Shown: positions 1-13,135, numbered from the stretch's first letter. The stretch is DNA of 64,000 bases from Megaleporinus macrocephalus (GCA_021613375.1 CM038726.1:12842253-12906252), one strand, 5' to 3'. Made by a program: numbers and translations. The notes: generated by a model not told the origin, from the letters alone.

Positions 1-200
1 GTGAAGCAGTCCGGGTCCAGCCTCAGTCACCAGGCCATCCGCACAGCGCACGCCTGCAGTGCTGCCACGACTCCACTGATCTTTATTTGCCCAATATTTC
101 AGACAGCACTCATAATGGTCATGAAGTTTGGGAATGGCCATACCAAGCTATACGGAACATTTTGCCCTTTCGAGTGGATGCTCTAAAGAAGACATACCAT
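1..200. promoter_or_regulatory. Candidate regulatory block 1
   Basis: Sequence-unique, mid-GC stretch at the left edge with a TEAD-type GGAATG (131-136). Noncoding. The call rests only on composition and contrast with the AT-rich sequence that follows to 903, where nothing is recognised. Confidence 0.2.
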
Positions 201-903
201 TGCTCTTTTTGAAGCTCTTTTTTATTTTTAGTTTGTGGTCAGAGCGAGTGTGCAATACTACTTCTCTTATCTGTATTTCTTTAGAACATGATAAAAAAAA
301 TATGTTGGCAAGTGAAAGCATCTTAATGCTACTAATATGTGTAATGATTTCCATCGGGACTCTGGTGTCATTATTCAACCTAATTCTAGACGTCTGCACT
401 CATTTTAAAGGATTATATTAAGAAGCAAATAAGCAAATAAGAAGTCCATGCAGTAATCTCATAATGATAAGTATTAGATGTATTGTCTCTTTTACTTTAG
501 GATGCATTTACTTGCTAAGATATGCATATTTATGCAGACAGTGGTTTAAATGTTTGGTATTTTTGTGAAAAACATACTCTATATATCCATCGAAGGAGAA
601 TAGCTGTTAGAACATTGCTGTGAGAATTCAATTGTAGCTACAAGATCATTAGTGAGATCAGGTGATGATATTTGATGATTAGTTCACATCTCAACTAATC
701 CCAAAGATATTGGATGGTGCTGAGGTGGTTTAAACCCCTTTAGATGACACTTGGCATTGAGCAGGTGGCCTTAGGCTACCCCAGATCATACCATTCTATT
801 GGCAGTGCTTTTCTAAGGAGTTTATAAAAGCTATGGGTCAGCACTGGGTACACAATTAATTACCTAAGTTTACTTATTAGAAGTGGTGTCAGGACAGGAA
901 TTT

Positions 904-1471
904 ACACCAATGAGCCAAAACATTATGACTTCCTGCCTAATATGCAATTAGTCTTCTGCGAGCCAGCTCAGACTCGCAGAGGCATGGACTCCAAAAGATT
1001 TCTAAAGGTGCCCAGTAATATCTGGCATAAAGATATAAGTAACAGAGCTTTTAAGTCCTGTAAGTGGCTAGCTGCAGCTGCTGGAGCTCAGGGCAATACC
1101 TTTAACTCATCTGCATGATTCTCAGGCCATTTTTAAAAATGTATATAGTGTGGCAGGGCACACTATCCTGCTGGGAGAGGGCACTGTTAGCAAGGAATCC
1201 CACTGGCATGAAGGCGTATAACTGCTGTGCAATAATGTTTAGGTTGGTGTCAAATTCATGTCAAACGCCCGGATGCAGAGTTTCCCAGCAGAACACAGCA
1301 CAGAGCCTTACATTCTCTTCACCAGCTTGTCCTCTTCCAACAGTGCATCCTGGTGCCATCACTATTTCATGTAAACATCCCACAGGTACCTGACTGTCCA
1401 TAAGAAAACTGATCAGACAATCTTCTTCTAATCCTCTAAGGTGTAGTTCGAATGCACAATGTACTGTGTCA
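904..1471 (-). mobile_element. Decayed Tc1/mariner element (family 1), truncated
   Basis: Begins with a terminal-repeat-like ACACCAATGAGCCAAAACAT, resembling a Tc1-type element widespread in fish. The minus strand still reads a transposase-like stretch around APGCTVGRGQAGEENVRLCA followed by VFCWETL, recalling the usual Tc1 catalytic-core block GSVMLW..FCWETL. Frames are broken and the other end is missing. Confidence 0.7.
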
Positions 1472-1987
1472 TAACACATTCCTCCTGAAATAATAATAAT
1501 TTATTTTCTGTCTCTCTTGTACATCCTTCACAGTCATTAATTAATAGTGCAATTTTGTGATCCGAATTTTTTTTTTTTTTACTATAAATGCATTTCCTAG
1601 TGTGAACCTTCAAACCACCAATAACACCTACCAGAGATGCTTATGTGCTATATGTTGATATGACTGATGCCGCAACTGGAAAATTTCTCCTTTACATACA
1701 GCTTAAATGCCAAGTTCTATCAACTGCTTCCTAGATAAAGCTAAAGTTATTTTCAGCTATTGCAGAGCTGATAATTATTTTATCACAGAAGTACATTAAG
1801 CCTAATGTATAATGTACAAGCAAAATTTTTAGTATTAATGCTTAATCATAAAATGCTAGGCAGTGCCTGCAGGAGACCTTTTAAAAAGACAATGAGCAGC
1901 AAACTAACAAAAGCAGGTGAAAAGCTTAAAATTAGGTGTAATGTGATGAAATCATGTTCTGTATATTTGATGCACACTTACAAAGCC
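1472..1987. other. Noncoding gap between two Tc1 relics
   Basis: AT-rich sequence with a poly-T run near 1567; nothing else recognised. Confidence 0.6.
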
Positions 1988-2450
1988 CTTTATTAGGAAC
2001 ACCTGTCCAGCTACTAATTCTTGTAACTGTTTAATCAGCAAATCGTGTGGCAACAGTACAATGCTTAAAATCAAGTAAATACAATTAATGAACGCAAACT
2101 AACTTATGGTAATAGTCCAGACTGGAGGTAGTGTAATGGCATGGGGCATGTTTTCTTGACACACTTTGGGCCAATTAATAGTAGTCAATCATTACTTCAG
2201 CCTATTGTCCCTGATCATGCGCAATCCTTCATGGACACAATTTACCATGTTCTAATGACAACATTCAGCGTGATAATATACAATATCACAAAGCATGAAA
2301 GTGCAAATTAAAAATCTGCAGGAATTGCATGATGCAGTCATGTCAACATGGACTACACTCTCAAAGGAATGTTTCCAACATTTTGTGGAATCCATGCCAG
2401 GAGGAACTGCTGAAAGCAATAGGAAATCCCTACCCAATGTTAGAATAGAA
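1988..2450 (+). mobile_element. Decayed Tc1/mariner element (family 2), internally deleted
   Basis: The left end TTTATTAGGAACACCTGTCC and the following about 90 bp match a common fish Tc1-like family. After a large deletion the sequence resumes at about 2120 with a broken transposase fragment (GSVMAWGMFS, then a stop, then HTLGQLI). It ends with the family's C-terminal coding region (CAACATTTTGTGGAATCCAT near 2375). No intact frame. Confidence 0.7.
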
Positions 2451-3835
2451 AACTTTTCATATATCTTGGCATAGCATAAAGGCTCATTGTAGAAAAACAC
2501 ATGTGATTATATAATAACAGTGATAATATATAAATATGTATATACACTCGATGCTGATGATGTAGGTTAAAAACTGTGTTCACCTTTTCATTTTAATAAT
2601 TAGTATATGTTGTGTGATTAATCATGATTAAGAACAAAAAGAATGCGTTTGTATATTATCTATGTATTGCAATTTAAATATAAACATGATTCTGAGGACA
2701 AAAAAAGTCCTGAGTACTCACCTTATTGGAACACATTATGCTAAATCATGCTAGATGTGCCTTTAGGATATCTGTGTGCAGTCTCTCTACCTGTGCCACA
2801 TCACCTCTTTGTCAGTCAACACCTATGACTGTGTCACACACATATACACACTCACACACACCTAAAACATCAGGACAGCCAGGCGCCTCTCGCTCTGATG
2901 ATCTAGAGCTTCTGCGGGGGCACAGGCTGTGGCCCATCAGAGCTTGATGAAGGAGAAGACAGGTGAGTGACAGGTGTCCTGGGGAATGGGGGAAAGAGGG
3001 TGGGCTTCACTGCCACAGGTTAGGAGATGCCAGGCCAGGGCAGGCCTGGTGTTTGAGGGCACTGCAAGGCACATGTCACACAGGTGAGGACAGAGATGAG
3101 TGGGTTTTCGACGCTTCTCAGACTCGCGTATGCAGCCTTAGAAAACAAGGTGTACAAAGCATGTATGTGTGCAGTCCAACACTCACATCTAGCATATAAA
3201 TGGATAATGATCTTAAGCAACATTCCACAATACACCACACATTTCTTTAATGTTTTAAGCAGGAATGTTTTACAGTTTCAAAATGACCAAAAAAGGAAAA
3301 GTGCCTATAGCAAAAGTTAATATAAAACATGTTATAAATACTTTTTTACATATACAATTCTTTTGAAGTCTGTGTTTCTGCTGGTATCCAATTGTATCCA
3401 TTTTTCCCCTCTACTAGTGAAATGTTCTCTGTGCCACTGGCTATAGCACAAAGCATGGTCAATCCACCCATGTACTTAACAGCGGTGTTCTGTCCATGAA
3501 AATCTGCATCTTTTTTTTCTCCAAAAATATGTTTTGAATGAGAAATCGTGTGGTGAGGAGACAGGAAAGGTCTTCTACTAATTTCTACTAATGACTGTTC
3601 CATAAAGGTCATGTTTATACAGGTGTTGCTGCACAGAACAATAGTGCACCACCACTACAGAGTTAGGTCTGCTAAATCACCCTGAAGGTCTTTTGCAGCC
3701 AATCAGAGGTTTTGATTGGCCTTTCTGTCAATTCTACAAGCTCTTTCCCGGAAAGTTTTATTTTGGGCTTTCTGACCTAAATAGCCCAAATAACCTGTGT
3801 TTAAAAGCCATTTTGACCTCTTTTACTTAGTCGCC
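2451..3835. other. Noncoding, with an E-box cluster
   Basis: AT-rich to 2740, then a GC-richer part (2830-3110) holding three CAGGTG E-boxes (2960, 2971, 3081), the ZEB/SNAI-type site. No protein-like frame. Confidence 0.5.
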
Positions 3836-3870
<35 letters not shown>

Positions 3871-3888
3871 TATCATCATCATCATCAT
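3836..3888. repeat. (AAT)n-(ATC)n microsatellite
   Basis: About 12 AAT units followed directly by about 5-6 ATC units: a compound trinucleotide repeat. Confidence 0.95.
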
Positions 3889-4385
3889 GCAAACAAACCA
3901 GGCAGGATTCTAAAATATACCTTCTTTATGTTAGTGACCACTGGCAGCCAATGCTCTAAAAATTAATCTGAGGACCATAAAATGTCCCCTTACTTCAGCT
4001 GAATAACAAATCAAGCAGTGGCTTCAGCACAGTACAAACCAACTTAGTTTCTAATAAACGTGAGTATGCTTTCTTGTATCTAACCTGGTTTCCATCACTC
4101 AGCGTTGCTTGTCTCATCTAGCACCACACTTGCCTTTGATCCCTGAGCTCTCTCATTTTTCTGTGGCCTTTTAGCACATATTAGATCCATAACCGCCAAG
4201 AGAAAATGATTAACTACTTCATTGACTATCCATCGGACTCCCCCTCTTCTGATGCAACACTCATCTCACCCTTCTCCCCAGCCATCACTTTCCATCTTGA
4301 TTGAACCTGTCTTGATTTAACCCCAGCTGTGCCGCACCATCTCTGGTTTCGCCAGCATCCATCAACGTTTTCAGTCATTATCTTT

Positions 4386-4440
4386 CCTCTCTCCCTTTCT
4401 CTCTCTCTCTCTCTCTCTCTCTGCCTCTCTCTCTCTCTTT
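4386..4440. repeat. (CT)n microsatellite
   Basis: Pyrimidine tract of CT dinucleotides with a few interruptions. It gives an Arg/Glu-repeat frame on the minus strand that is not a gene. Confidence 0.95.
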
Positions 4441-4914
4441 TGGCTCCCGACGCAGTCATCAGTTATGAGGACTAATAGGGGCAGCGTCGTGATGCAGCTG
4501 CTCCTCTTTTAGCCTCCTTCGTCTTGTAAATGACAGTCCCCTAAAAAGGCTTTGCCAAGATGTTGGTAAAGTTCATTGGATTTGCCTTTAAATAAGCAAC
4601 ATAAAACTATGAGACACTGCATACGAGTATTTTAGTGGTCACTGCACGTTGCAATGTGCTGTGTCAAGCCTTTTTAAGAAAACAAGTTCATCACAGACAG
4701 CAGTGTGCAGACAGCAAAGTAGGTCAATCAATGGCTTATAGTGATGAAGCTGGAGTTGGCCAAGCAACTCCCAACCATCCTACAAAGAAACGCAGAAGAA
4801 AAGAGAAATACAGAAATGACGTATGGATTGGCTACTGACTATACAGAGAATAACGTGCAATGTATTATATTAAATAAAACTCTTTTATCACGATTCTGGT
4901 TTACATATTGAGGA

Positions 4915-5400
4915 AATATTTAAACTCCTCTAAAAGGTTCTTTGGAGCAATGCACTTGTGGTTGGCTAAAGAACATTCCAGAGGATGGGTTTTTAAAAAA
5001 ATGGTTGTGAGCTATGTTTTATTAAAAAAAAAGTAGATTTATCCAAGCTATGAACCTTTTAGGAGACTTTATAGTACCATTACATTTTTACATAATGTAG
5101 CAGTAATGTAGTAGTTGCCATTGCTACAATAGTTTTTTTTTATTATTTTATCACAAATGTGTAAGTAATACCTATCTTTCAGCAATATTCAATTGCCATA
5201 GAGAAAGTATGTTTGGTTCCCTAATGAGCTGTTCTTACTAAAAAGGTTCTTGTATGCCTCATTTACATAAATCATACATAGGTAACCAGAATTGGTTCTT
5301 TTATGGCATTGTGCATTGAACCCTTTTATGAGTTTATAATATCCAAAAAAAAGGTTTCTTAGTCACTGTATAGTACTATTGTTCTAAATATATCCAATAG
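4915..5400. mobile_element. AGAACC/GGTTCT-rich MITE-like repeat (copy 1)
   Basis: Carries repeated, mutually inverted words such as AAAAGGTTCTTTGGAGCA (4937), GAACCTTTTAGGAG (5053), AAAAAGGTTCTTGTATG (5241) and GGCATTGTGCATTGAACCC (5305). The same vocabulary recurs at 56540-56910. Noncoding, ends not sharply definable. Confidence 0.4.
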
Positions 5401-5829
5401 ATTCTCAATTATTGTAAACAGGACCATTTAAGCATTCAAGGTTGCTTGGTATACCAAGGACACAATTTCTGCAAACCTTTACAGAACATCTGCTTTCCCA
5501 AATCTCTCAAGATCATCTCAAAGGTTTGTACATTCTGATGCCAGTGCTCTTTGCACATCTACCTAATAAAATTTCTTTCTTGAATCTCAACCCTGTCCAT
5601 ACAACTCACTGTCCTTGTCTTCTGAAGAGGGAAAATCTGCCATGACAATCTGGTTCTAAACATGCATTAGATTAACAAGTCCTGCTACTTGAAGATCTCT
5701 TCTCATATGAGAATACAGGACCTATTGATGCAGAGACAATTTATTGATCAGAACAATTTTTTGATTTAGTGCAACCAGAGAGGTAATAAAAGACTCTGTT
5801 TATCTGACATTTCCACATTGTGTCATGTT

Positions 5830-6420
5830 GCATCAGTCAGTGGGGTGAACAAGAGCTACAGCCACTAAAGCCTGCTGCTTGTCACTGTCATTCAGTGGCT
5901 TCTGTGACGTGTTAGCCTGTTCCATCTTCCTGTCGCTTGTCTTTAACATGGTTGCAAATGGAAACCCACTATGTAATGCACAAAGCAATCAATGAGAAAC
6001 TTCATCATTTCATTTCCATGCCCTTTGCATGATGGTAAAAAAAAATCTGTTATTAATAAAATATAAGCTATTGCTTAGCCAAGCCACGAGCTAGCACTTC
6101 ATTGCAAATTATAGTGCCAAACAATGTAGCAGCTGCAAAGTCCAGACTGTCAGGGAAACCAAACAGAAAGCATCCACATCAGGCGAGAACTGGGAAGGGG
6201 TGTGGCAAAACAGGAGGTTATATAACGGTCAGGGAGCATCAGCCGCGACTGTTAATCCCTGCTTCAGTCTGAAACGCTGCTCCCTTTACATGTTTTGGGC
6301 AGCAACCTCAAAGCCACAAGCACAAGTTCAGTGATTGATTGGCTAATGACACCCAAAATAAATGGCTCCGTTCTGAGAAAGTCCATAGTTTAAGCCCCGG
6401 GGTCCTCCCGAGAGTCACGA
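5830..6420. promoter_or_regulatory. Candidate regulatory block 2
   Basis: Unique mid-GC sequence with an octamer-like TTTGCAT (about 6024), TGACGTG (about 5905) and a TGATTGATTGGCTAATGAC run near 6331. No coding potential. Confidence 0.25.
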
Positions 6421-8849
6421 GCTGGGGATGGGAGTAATTTGTCAGACCACTCCCATCTGTTTGGGCCTCTCTGTCGCTATCTGGCCCATGTCGCCAGTCT
6501 CAACCATTCCAGACATGGCAGCTAGTGGTGGCCCCCAGCCTTGAAGCAAGGAATGCCATTCATCAGGCTGGGGCATATGCACCATAGCTTCTTTGTGTGC
6601 CCATGAACTCGAGACTAGTTTTCTAGGGCTCAATTTACTATCATACAGGCCTTCCCTTACCTTCAGGACAAGCCAGGAATCTTCTCTTGAAGTAAGCACC
6701 CAGGCAATAGGTGGCCATGATAGCACATTCCAGTTTGCTGAGCCACCAGGCAGCAAAATGTCAAGAAAATGGCCCTCTGAAGAGAAAGCTGAGGGTTAGT
6801 GAGGGGGGTGAAAAACCACTGGCTTTGATTTCCTCTCAGCAGGCCAGGCTTTGTATGCTAAGCCCTGGGCAGGAGGTCTTGGGGTGGGGGGGATAGGGAC
6901 AGCAGATTGAGTGATCAGTCCTACAGGGTCCCACTTGTGCTGCGTGTCGTCAGCTCAGTGGGTCAGGCATAACTCCTGGCAGGGGCCTTATTACCTCATT
7001 CGTCTAGGCCGATCCGCAGCCTGCCAGCGACATGGGCATCACTCTGTGGGGGGCAATGGCCTGGATATCCATCAACGCTTCTACTAAAAGCCCTAGCAAA
7101 CGTTTACCACGCTTACCATTTCAAAGAGCTCTTCTGGAGGTGGTGCTTAGTCACCACAGTATTTGGAAAATGGCATTTAGTGTAGTCACAAACAACCAGA
7201 AAACCCATGGTGATAAGACATTGTGATTCTTGGGATTAATTCTGAATGTTTTTATTTTTTCTGGTTGTTATATAATATACATTCAGGTTGCAGCTTTACA
7301 TCAGCAGCCTGGTGCAGCATGGAGGTTGTTGTTAAGGGTGTACAAATTAATGTTATCATGTTTCCTCTTTCCAGTAAAGACCGAGGTTGTGACTGCTTGC
7401 ATCTGTTCCACTGTGAGTGCATGTCTTTCATTGGCTGTTTATTGTCAGTATGCAATATAGTCAGGAACTGGCAGAGTGGCACCAGTGGAGCAAAAGCATG
7501 CAAAGTTTTTTTGCCACAACAGCTCATAAAAGGACTGTGCCAAAGTACTGCTCACATTCTGGGCACTCAGTACTCACAGCGTTGAATGTGACCACAGACA
7601 ATATTACGGTAATAAAAGCAAATGTAAATAATAGCACACACTTAAATGAGCAAGGAGACCATTACGCTCTACTCTTTGGGTGATAAGAGGACACCTTATC
7701 CTCTTGTTCTTGCTTTGTAGTATAGACCCTCTGGTTAATTGCGGTGTGCAGACGTCGCCAGAAGCAATATCATGTGTCTATCCCTGTCTGATGTGTCTGT
7801 CATCCATGTGTTATCGTATATATTGCGTTTCCACCGATCTCTGGACAGATTTATTGTCTGCATCCATGCAGTTGTGCTTGAGCACGTAAGGACCAGGCGC
7901 TGATCACTAAATCAACAAAAACGTCAAAAGATGCAGTATTACCTGGCAAACTTTTCTTGCAAGTAACCGAGTGTCCATGGTCCAGAGTCCTGAGAAAAAA
8001 TGCAGGGAATGCCTTATGTCTCTGCGTTAGCTTGCTGTCTCATCTCATCCTGAATTTGAACACCGAGAAACTGGGAATGTCACCTGCCATAGATCACAAA
8101 TGTGGTAGCTATGCAGGCTCTGAAACCCAGTAGGGGCCATTAGCCAGCTGAGAGAGAATGCAGGAAGTAGCAGACAGAAAGCGGTAAACAGAGATGTTGG
8201 CTTTGGAGGGGGTTGGTTGGATGAGATTGAGGGAGGAAAAGAGAGAGCGGGAGAGTTTACAGTTGTAATCAGCACTGGGCAGGGGGCTCACTGATGCAAA
8301 AACCCACGTAAGAGGAAGGAAGTGGAGAAGTCAGACCAGAAGAGCTGTCAAGTACTTCCTAGTCATTGAAGGGTGTGAAGTGTGCCCCCGTGTGCCACTC
8401 CACAGCTTCCCTGCTTTCAAATGAGTCACGGCAAGTCAAGGCAATGACATCTTGCTATTCCTGCTGCTCTGCAACACTTCCTGGTTCTGGCTCCTTGTAT
8501 GCGGTGAGGTCACCTAAACAATGGTAAGAAAGCATAGGCCAGTACTTCCATTCTCATTTAAAGAACAAGCACTGGATACAAAGACACCACAAGGCCTTGT
8601 GAGCTGCGGCAGCTCTGACAGCATTTTGTGTGACAGTCCACCATAGAGCCAACTTGTAAGGCTTACAGCTCCTGACATGTGTCTGAGTCATCGATGCCTC
8701 ATGTAGCTGTCCCTCCATAATGACAGCGTTCCCTAGGTGCCATGCACTGTCCTGATGGCAAGTGTTCACCCACATTAGTGTTCCAGCATTAGTTCCAGCA
8801 GCCTAACTGCAAGGCTCTAGCTTTGTCCTCTGAAGTGGAGAACCACTGG
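6421..8849. other. Noncoding intergenic DNA
   Basis: Mixed composition. Several 60-120 codon frames occur on both strands (for example 7223-7585) but they overlap each other and show no domain, codon bias or splice context. Confidence 0.5.
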
Positions 8850-9300
8850 TCAGCTGCATCATTAGCGGATGGAGAACACTTCTCCTGACATGTCTGAACA
8901 TACTTTCCCTCCACTACTGCGAGTGCCAATGCACAAGAGAGAGCACTAAGAGACACTGACAAGAAAATAGAAGCGACCCCATCTTGCCGGACAGTGGAGG
9001 GTAGCGATTTTGGCCCGGAATGAATGGGCGCCTCTGTGCTCGCTTAATGCACTTCTGTACTTTAAGTGGCCGAGAGGCAGCTTGACGGAGGACCTGGGTT
9101 CAGAGTGCTCAGGCAGGATTGAGTTAATGCCCCCCCTCCTTCTTATCCACCCCCAGTTCACAGTGACTTGTTGGTGATTTATCTGATGGAAGGAATTCTG
9201 TGAAGGGCTGGGATCCCTACTGTAACCTTTTACCCCCACCAGATGTTCGCTCTGAAAACACGCTAATGTTCATCCCTAAATCCCCATGCAAACATATCAA
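8850..9300. promoter_or_regulatory. Candidate regulatory block 3
   Basis: Unique sequence holding an NK2-type TTAAGTGG (9062-9069) and GATA-type TTATCTGAT (9179-9187), a pairing typical of heart enhancers. The 97-codon minus frame here shows no family resemblance. Confidence 0.25.
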
Positions 9301-9511
9301 GTGGCTGCTATGTGTTTGTAGCAAGGCCGAGAGAAATGACAGAAACGGCGATGGGAATGGATTTTAAACAGAGCTGGAGTGGGGTCATCAGTTGCCCCAT
9401 ATGGTCTCAAAAAGCTAGGAACGGTGGCCGGTTTCACCTAAGATGTATCTGCCTTCTGGGTAATGTTAAAAGGGCAGTAGTGCTGTGTGTATAATTATAA
9501 ATGTGTATATA

Positions 9512-9788
9512 TACAGTACTGTGAAAAAAGTGAGGGACTATACTTAATTTGTTTCATTTCTATAAAAAGTTGTTTTTTTTCAGTAGATAATTCATAGAAG
9601 GTGAGATACAAGATAATTCACTGGCATAAGGAAGAGAATCTTTCAAATATGTGATCTTTACAAATCTGAAACATTTTAAATATATATTTTCTACATGTTT
9701 GTATTTTCAGGATTCTTATAAACACTCAAAATTTTTGTTTTCAATGGAAATCAAAAAATGTTGGGTGGCCTTTGACTGTTCACATAGT
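9512..9788. mobile_element. MITE-like element with TACAGTACTGTG ends (copy 1)
   Basis: The left end is TACAGTACTGTGAAAAAAGT (9512). The right end GGGTGGCCTTTGACTGTTCA then CATAGT (9763-9788) resembles the inverted, decayed counterpart. About 277 bp with no coding content. The ends match those of a Tc1-type family also seen at 19511 and 44575-45123. Confidence 0.45.
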
Positions 9789-11989
9789 TTCTTATGTTAT
9801 GTTAGTACTAGAAAATCTACTAATACTGTAGAAAGGTTTGGAAATAGTTACACAATAAAAAAGTCTGAGTAGTGTGTTTTGTCTAAGCAATATAACAGAA
9901 GAATAAATAGAAATAAACATACATAAATGCAGTAAAATATAATTATAAATATGAATTTATTTATTGCCACTAGAAAGAGACACTTCTTAATTTTCATCAG
10001 CAGCACATGTAACTTAAATAGAAGGACAGTAAAACTACGCTTCCTTGAAGAGAGCTCAAAAATGGTTAACACACAATGTTACGAAAACAACAAACAGCTG
10101 CTGTTACGAATACAACAAACAGCTGCTCATTCCCCGGATAAACAGCTTTGCATATCATTTGACTTTTGCACAGCAGTTTCTATATCTATATAGCATTTCC
10201 ATTACATTTACATGTGTTGGCTATTAATCACGCTGACAATATATTACTTTTCGTTGCTGTGTTATGTTTATACTGAACATAAGTGAGTGTAGTAGTGTAG
10301 AAGTATAGAAGTAACATAGAAAGTTTGGAACACTAAAGTGGCAACGGTAAGAACAAATGTTTAGTGTCAGAAGTTAGCAAGCCAGCACAGCACAACATTG
10401 AAAGTATTTAACAAGACCTAGCCAACATGGTTTATTAGGCTCAGTAATACACCTCATAATATCATCAACATAGAAACATTTAAAAAACACTAAATAAAAG
10501 AGTTATTTGTGGAATGTCATAAAAATGTCATAAAAAAGATTTAGCAGTTATACTGAAGCTTTTTTTTAGGCATTATATCATTAGGACATGTTTGCTTTCA
10601 GCAATAAATTTGCAATACGAAATCAGTGTTTGATTCCTTGCCCAGGCAAACACACCATGACACAATAATTCTTCTTGAGGTTAGGCCTTGCTCATGACCA
10701 CACGAGGAGGATCATGGGAGGTATATTGGAAAAGAAACTTCTTTAGTTGATAATGCCGTTGCTCTTTAGTTAGAGGCATGAGAGTGTGTTTATTGTGTTA
10801 TTCTATGTCACAGAATGTGGATTGCTAGTATGTCACCGGTATAGGAAAGCTTGTGGTTAGTGATGACCTCCAAGAACTGACAAAGACTGTGATGGGGAAG
10901 ACAACACAGCGAGGTTCCACAGGAAAGATGGCACAGTGAGACTCGCCAACAGAGCCAGCATGGGAGGTCTTGGCGTTAGGTCTGACAAAGCATGGCTTGA
11001 GTCTGTAGGCAATGCGACAAGCACTACATTTGGTGCCGCAAGCCTAAGCTGGTGAGTAAATGGATATCGGCCAGGGGGTTAAGCTGCAGCTACAGGGTGT
11101 GAGTTGAGACCTCATCACACTTGCCCCCATGGGCTTGCTGATTTCCACTGCAACCAGGTGTGATCACACTCACCGAAAGGTGCATATCAAACAGTTGGGA
11201 GGCTGTTGTCCAGCTGAGGTCAGCCACCAGACTGCTGAAGCATAGCCCAAACACGTATGAGTGGTGTTCCAGCTGTGCAGGACTATTGCTCCCACAGCAG
11301 CAAGGACAGGGCCCCAGATGAATACTGGGGAGTGAGTGCTTGCTGGGACTGTGTTCGCATGCCAGGGCTGGTGGGAAGTTGGTGGAGACAATGTAGCGAC
11401 CCGCTACTGGCTGGCACTGGCCTCTAGAAGCAAGTAAGGCATGGCAATGCTGACACACCAGGAGGGTTATGGGACAGTGATTATGTGTTGTTCAACAATG
11501 GTGTCTCCGTTCTACAACACAGTAAATACAGTCATTTCTTACAAACACTGATTTTTGCTGCTATTCAACAAATCCATTTGTGATCCAACTCAAAGACTTC
11601 AGAAATTCAGTATTTTACCATAAGCAGCAATTATTTAATAAACGCTGGTGATTTTGGTTTTGAATTTACATCCTATTTCTGCAAATAAACAATTGCATTG
11701 ATAAAATCATACTTCATACAGTATATGGTTTATTTACATACAGTAAAAAACTTTCTTTCACTGTACATATTAACTAGATTTAAGATATTTTCACTTGCCA
11801 ATAACAAATGACAGGTAATAGAGTAACAAATGCTAATAGTAAAGTAGGCATTAGCACCAGCTGATTCCCTTCCAAGATCCACATTTAGTTGCGCTCAGCA
11901 TTGCTGAAGCATTACACAAGCCAGTAACATCAAATGAACCCATCAGACATGTCACAGAAGAGAGGCAAAAATGGGGCACCAAAAATTTT
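9789..11989. other. Noncoding intergenic DNA with a T-box-like palindrome
   Basis: AT-rich to 10700, with a direct repeat of ACAACAAACAGCTGCT-like units near 10086-10127. It then holds a GC-richer part (10820-11460) with AGGTGTGATCACACTC at 11156-11171. The 122-codon minus frame (11090-11458) is not recognisable. Confidence 0.5.
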
Positions 11990-12310
11990 TAATGTCTAGG
12001 CATTCATGAGATGACAAACAGCTTGGCCTCGTCCTGACACCATTACCCAGAGTTCCAGTTCGCTGGCTAATGGCTGCGAGGCTCAGAGCTCACCAGGGAG
12101 AGCGGGAGGGAAGGGGAGAACAGGGCTGACAGCTTTGACAGTCCCAGCCAATATTTGTCACTTTCAGAGTGCATGAATTCTTGATTTGATGTGCCTTAAT
12201 TGATTCATCTCTGCTCAGCTCTAGTTGTCAGTCGGCCCGGGTCTTCCCCTATCTCAGTACACCAGAGAGCCGCCGCTGAACTTGTCGGTGGGATGGGTGA
12301 GGAAGGGTGG
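11990..12310. promoter_or_regulatory. Candidate regulatory block 4
   Basis: Unique block with two MEIS/TGIF-type TGACAG sites (12127-12132, 12136-12141) followed by a homeodomain TTAATTGATT (12196-12205). It looks like conserved noncoding sequence, but no alignment was possible. Confidence 0.3.
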
Positions 12311-12679
12311 TGGGTTGGTGGCGCCCTTTTCCTGACCTTAACTATGACACTATGATCTTGCCACAGCAGATGCTTTAAAAGATTTTGTACTTCAAGACAT
12401 TGCAGTCTGAGAAGCAGAAAGCAGAAGCTGATGGTGGGCCACCGTGGGCTTTTCCTGGATCATCACACCATGGATCACACTTCATCTTTGCTTACTGACA
12501 TGCCTGCTTACAAATTTGCAACCAAGACTGTAAAATATATCCATAATTAAAAGTAATATATGTATAATTGCATGTTTACATATATTTAGTGTGGCTGGAC
12601 ATGGAATGTGTCAAACATCTGATTTCGATAGATTTGGACTGTTTTGGCAGTGACAAAATCAAAAGTTTAGCGATTTGAT

Positions 12680-12852
12680 TTAACCATGTTTCGCCCTGCT
12701 CTGTTTTCCTCTCTGTATTTCGTTTCATTGTCCTGCCATGTGTTTCTGTTTAGGTTTCAGTCATGTGCTCCTTGTCTCCGCCCTCTGTCACCACCCCTTT
12801 ACCTGCGGCGTATTGTCTCCCTCTTGTTAGCCCCAGGTGTTGGTTATTAGTT

Positions 12853-12890
<38 letters not shown>

Positions 12891-13135
12891 CATGGTTATC
12901 TGCTTAATCTTGTCGTGGTGTTTTTTGCCTTGTTCTATGTCAATGAAACCTTATTACCTGTTGCCTGATCGTTGGATTCATGTTCTCCTCGTCATTGTTT
13001 TCTTTTGTAGTTTTACCAGTAAGTCAGTGTTTCTAGTTTCTTGTTTTCTTTTTGTTATATTTTTGTGTTTGGTTTCTTAATAAACTGCCATCTTGCAATT
13101 GCTTCCTGCCTCCTCAACTCTCCATTCGTGACAAA
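12680..13135 (+). mobile_element. LTR-like or retroelement-end fragment
   Basis: A C/T-rich strand with TTCATTGTCCTGCCATGTGT, GCTCCTTGTCTCCGCCCTC and CCCCAGGTGTTGG, then TTCTTAATAAACTGCC carrying AATAAA (13079-13084), and finally CTGCCTCC and CGTGACA. This resembles the long-terminal or 3'-end repeats common in fish genomes. It is split by a (TA)n tract (12855-12887). The 105-codon frame across it is not a gene. Confidence 0.4.
12855..12887. repeat. (TA)n microsatellite
   Basis: About 16 TA units inside the retroelement-like fragment. Confidence 0.95.

Noticed and set aside
1115..1393. 92-codon + frame
   Set aside because: Antisense shadow of a minus-strand Tc1 transposase relic.
2950..3090. 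Possible exon with donor ACAG|GTGAGT at 2961
   Set aside because: No convincing acceptor upstream and no open frame with protein character; the words are better read as CAGGTG E-boxes.
7223..7585. 120-codon + frame
   Set aside because: Overlaps four other frames on both strands; no domain or codon bias.
11090..11458. 122-codon minus frame
   Set aside because: Cys/His/Ser-rich random-looking translation with an overlapping alternative frame, no recognisable family.
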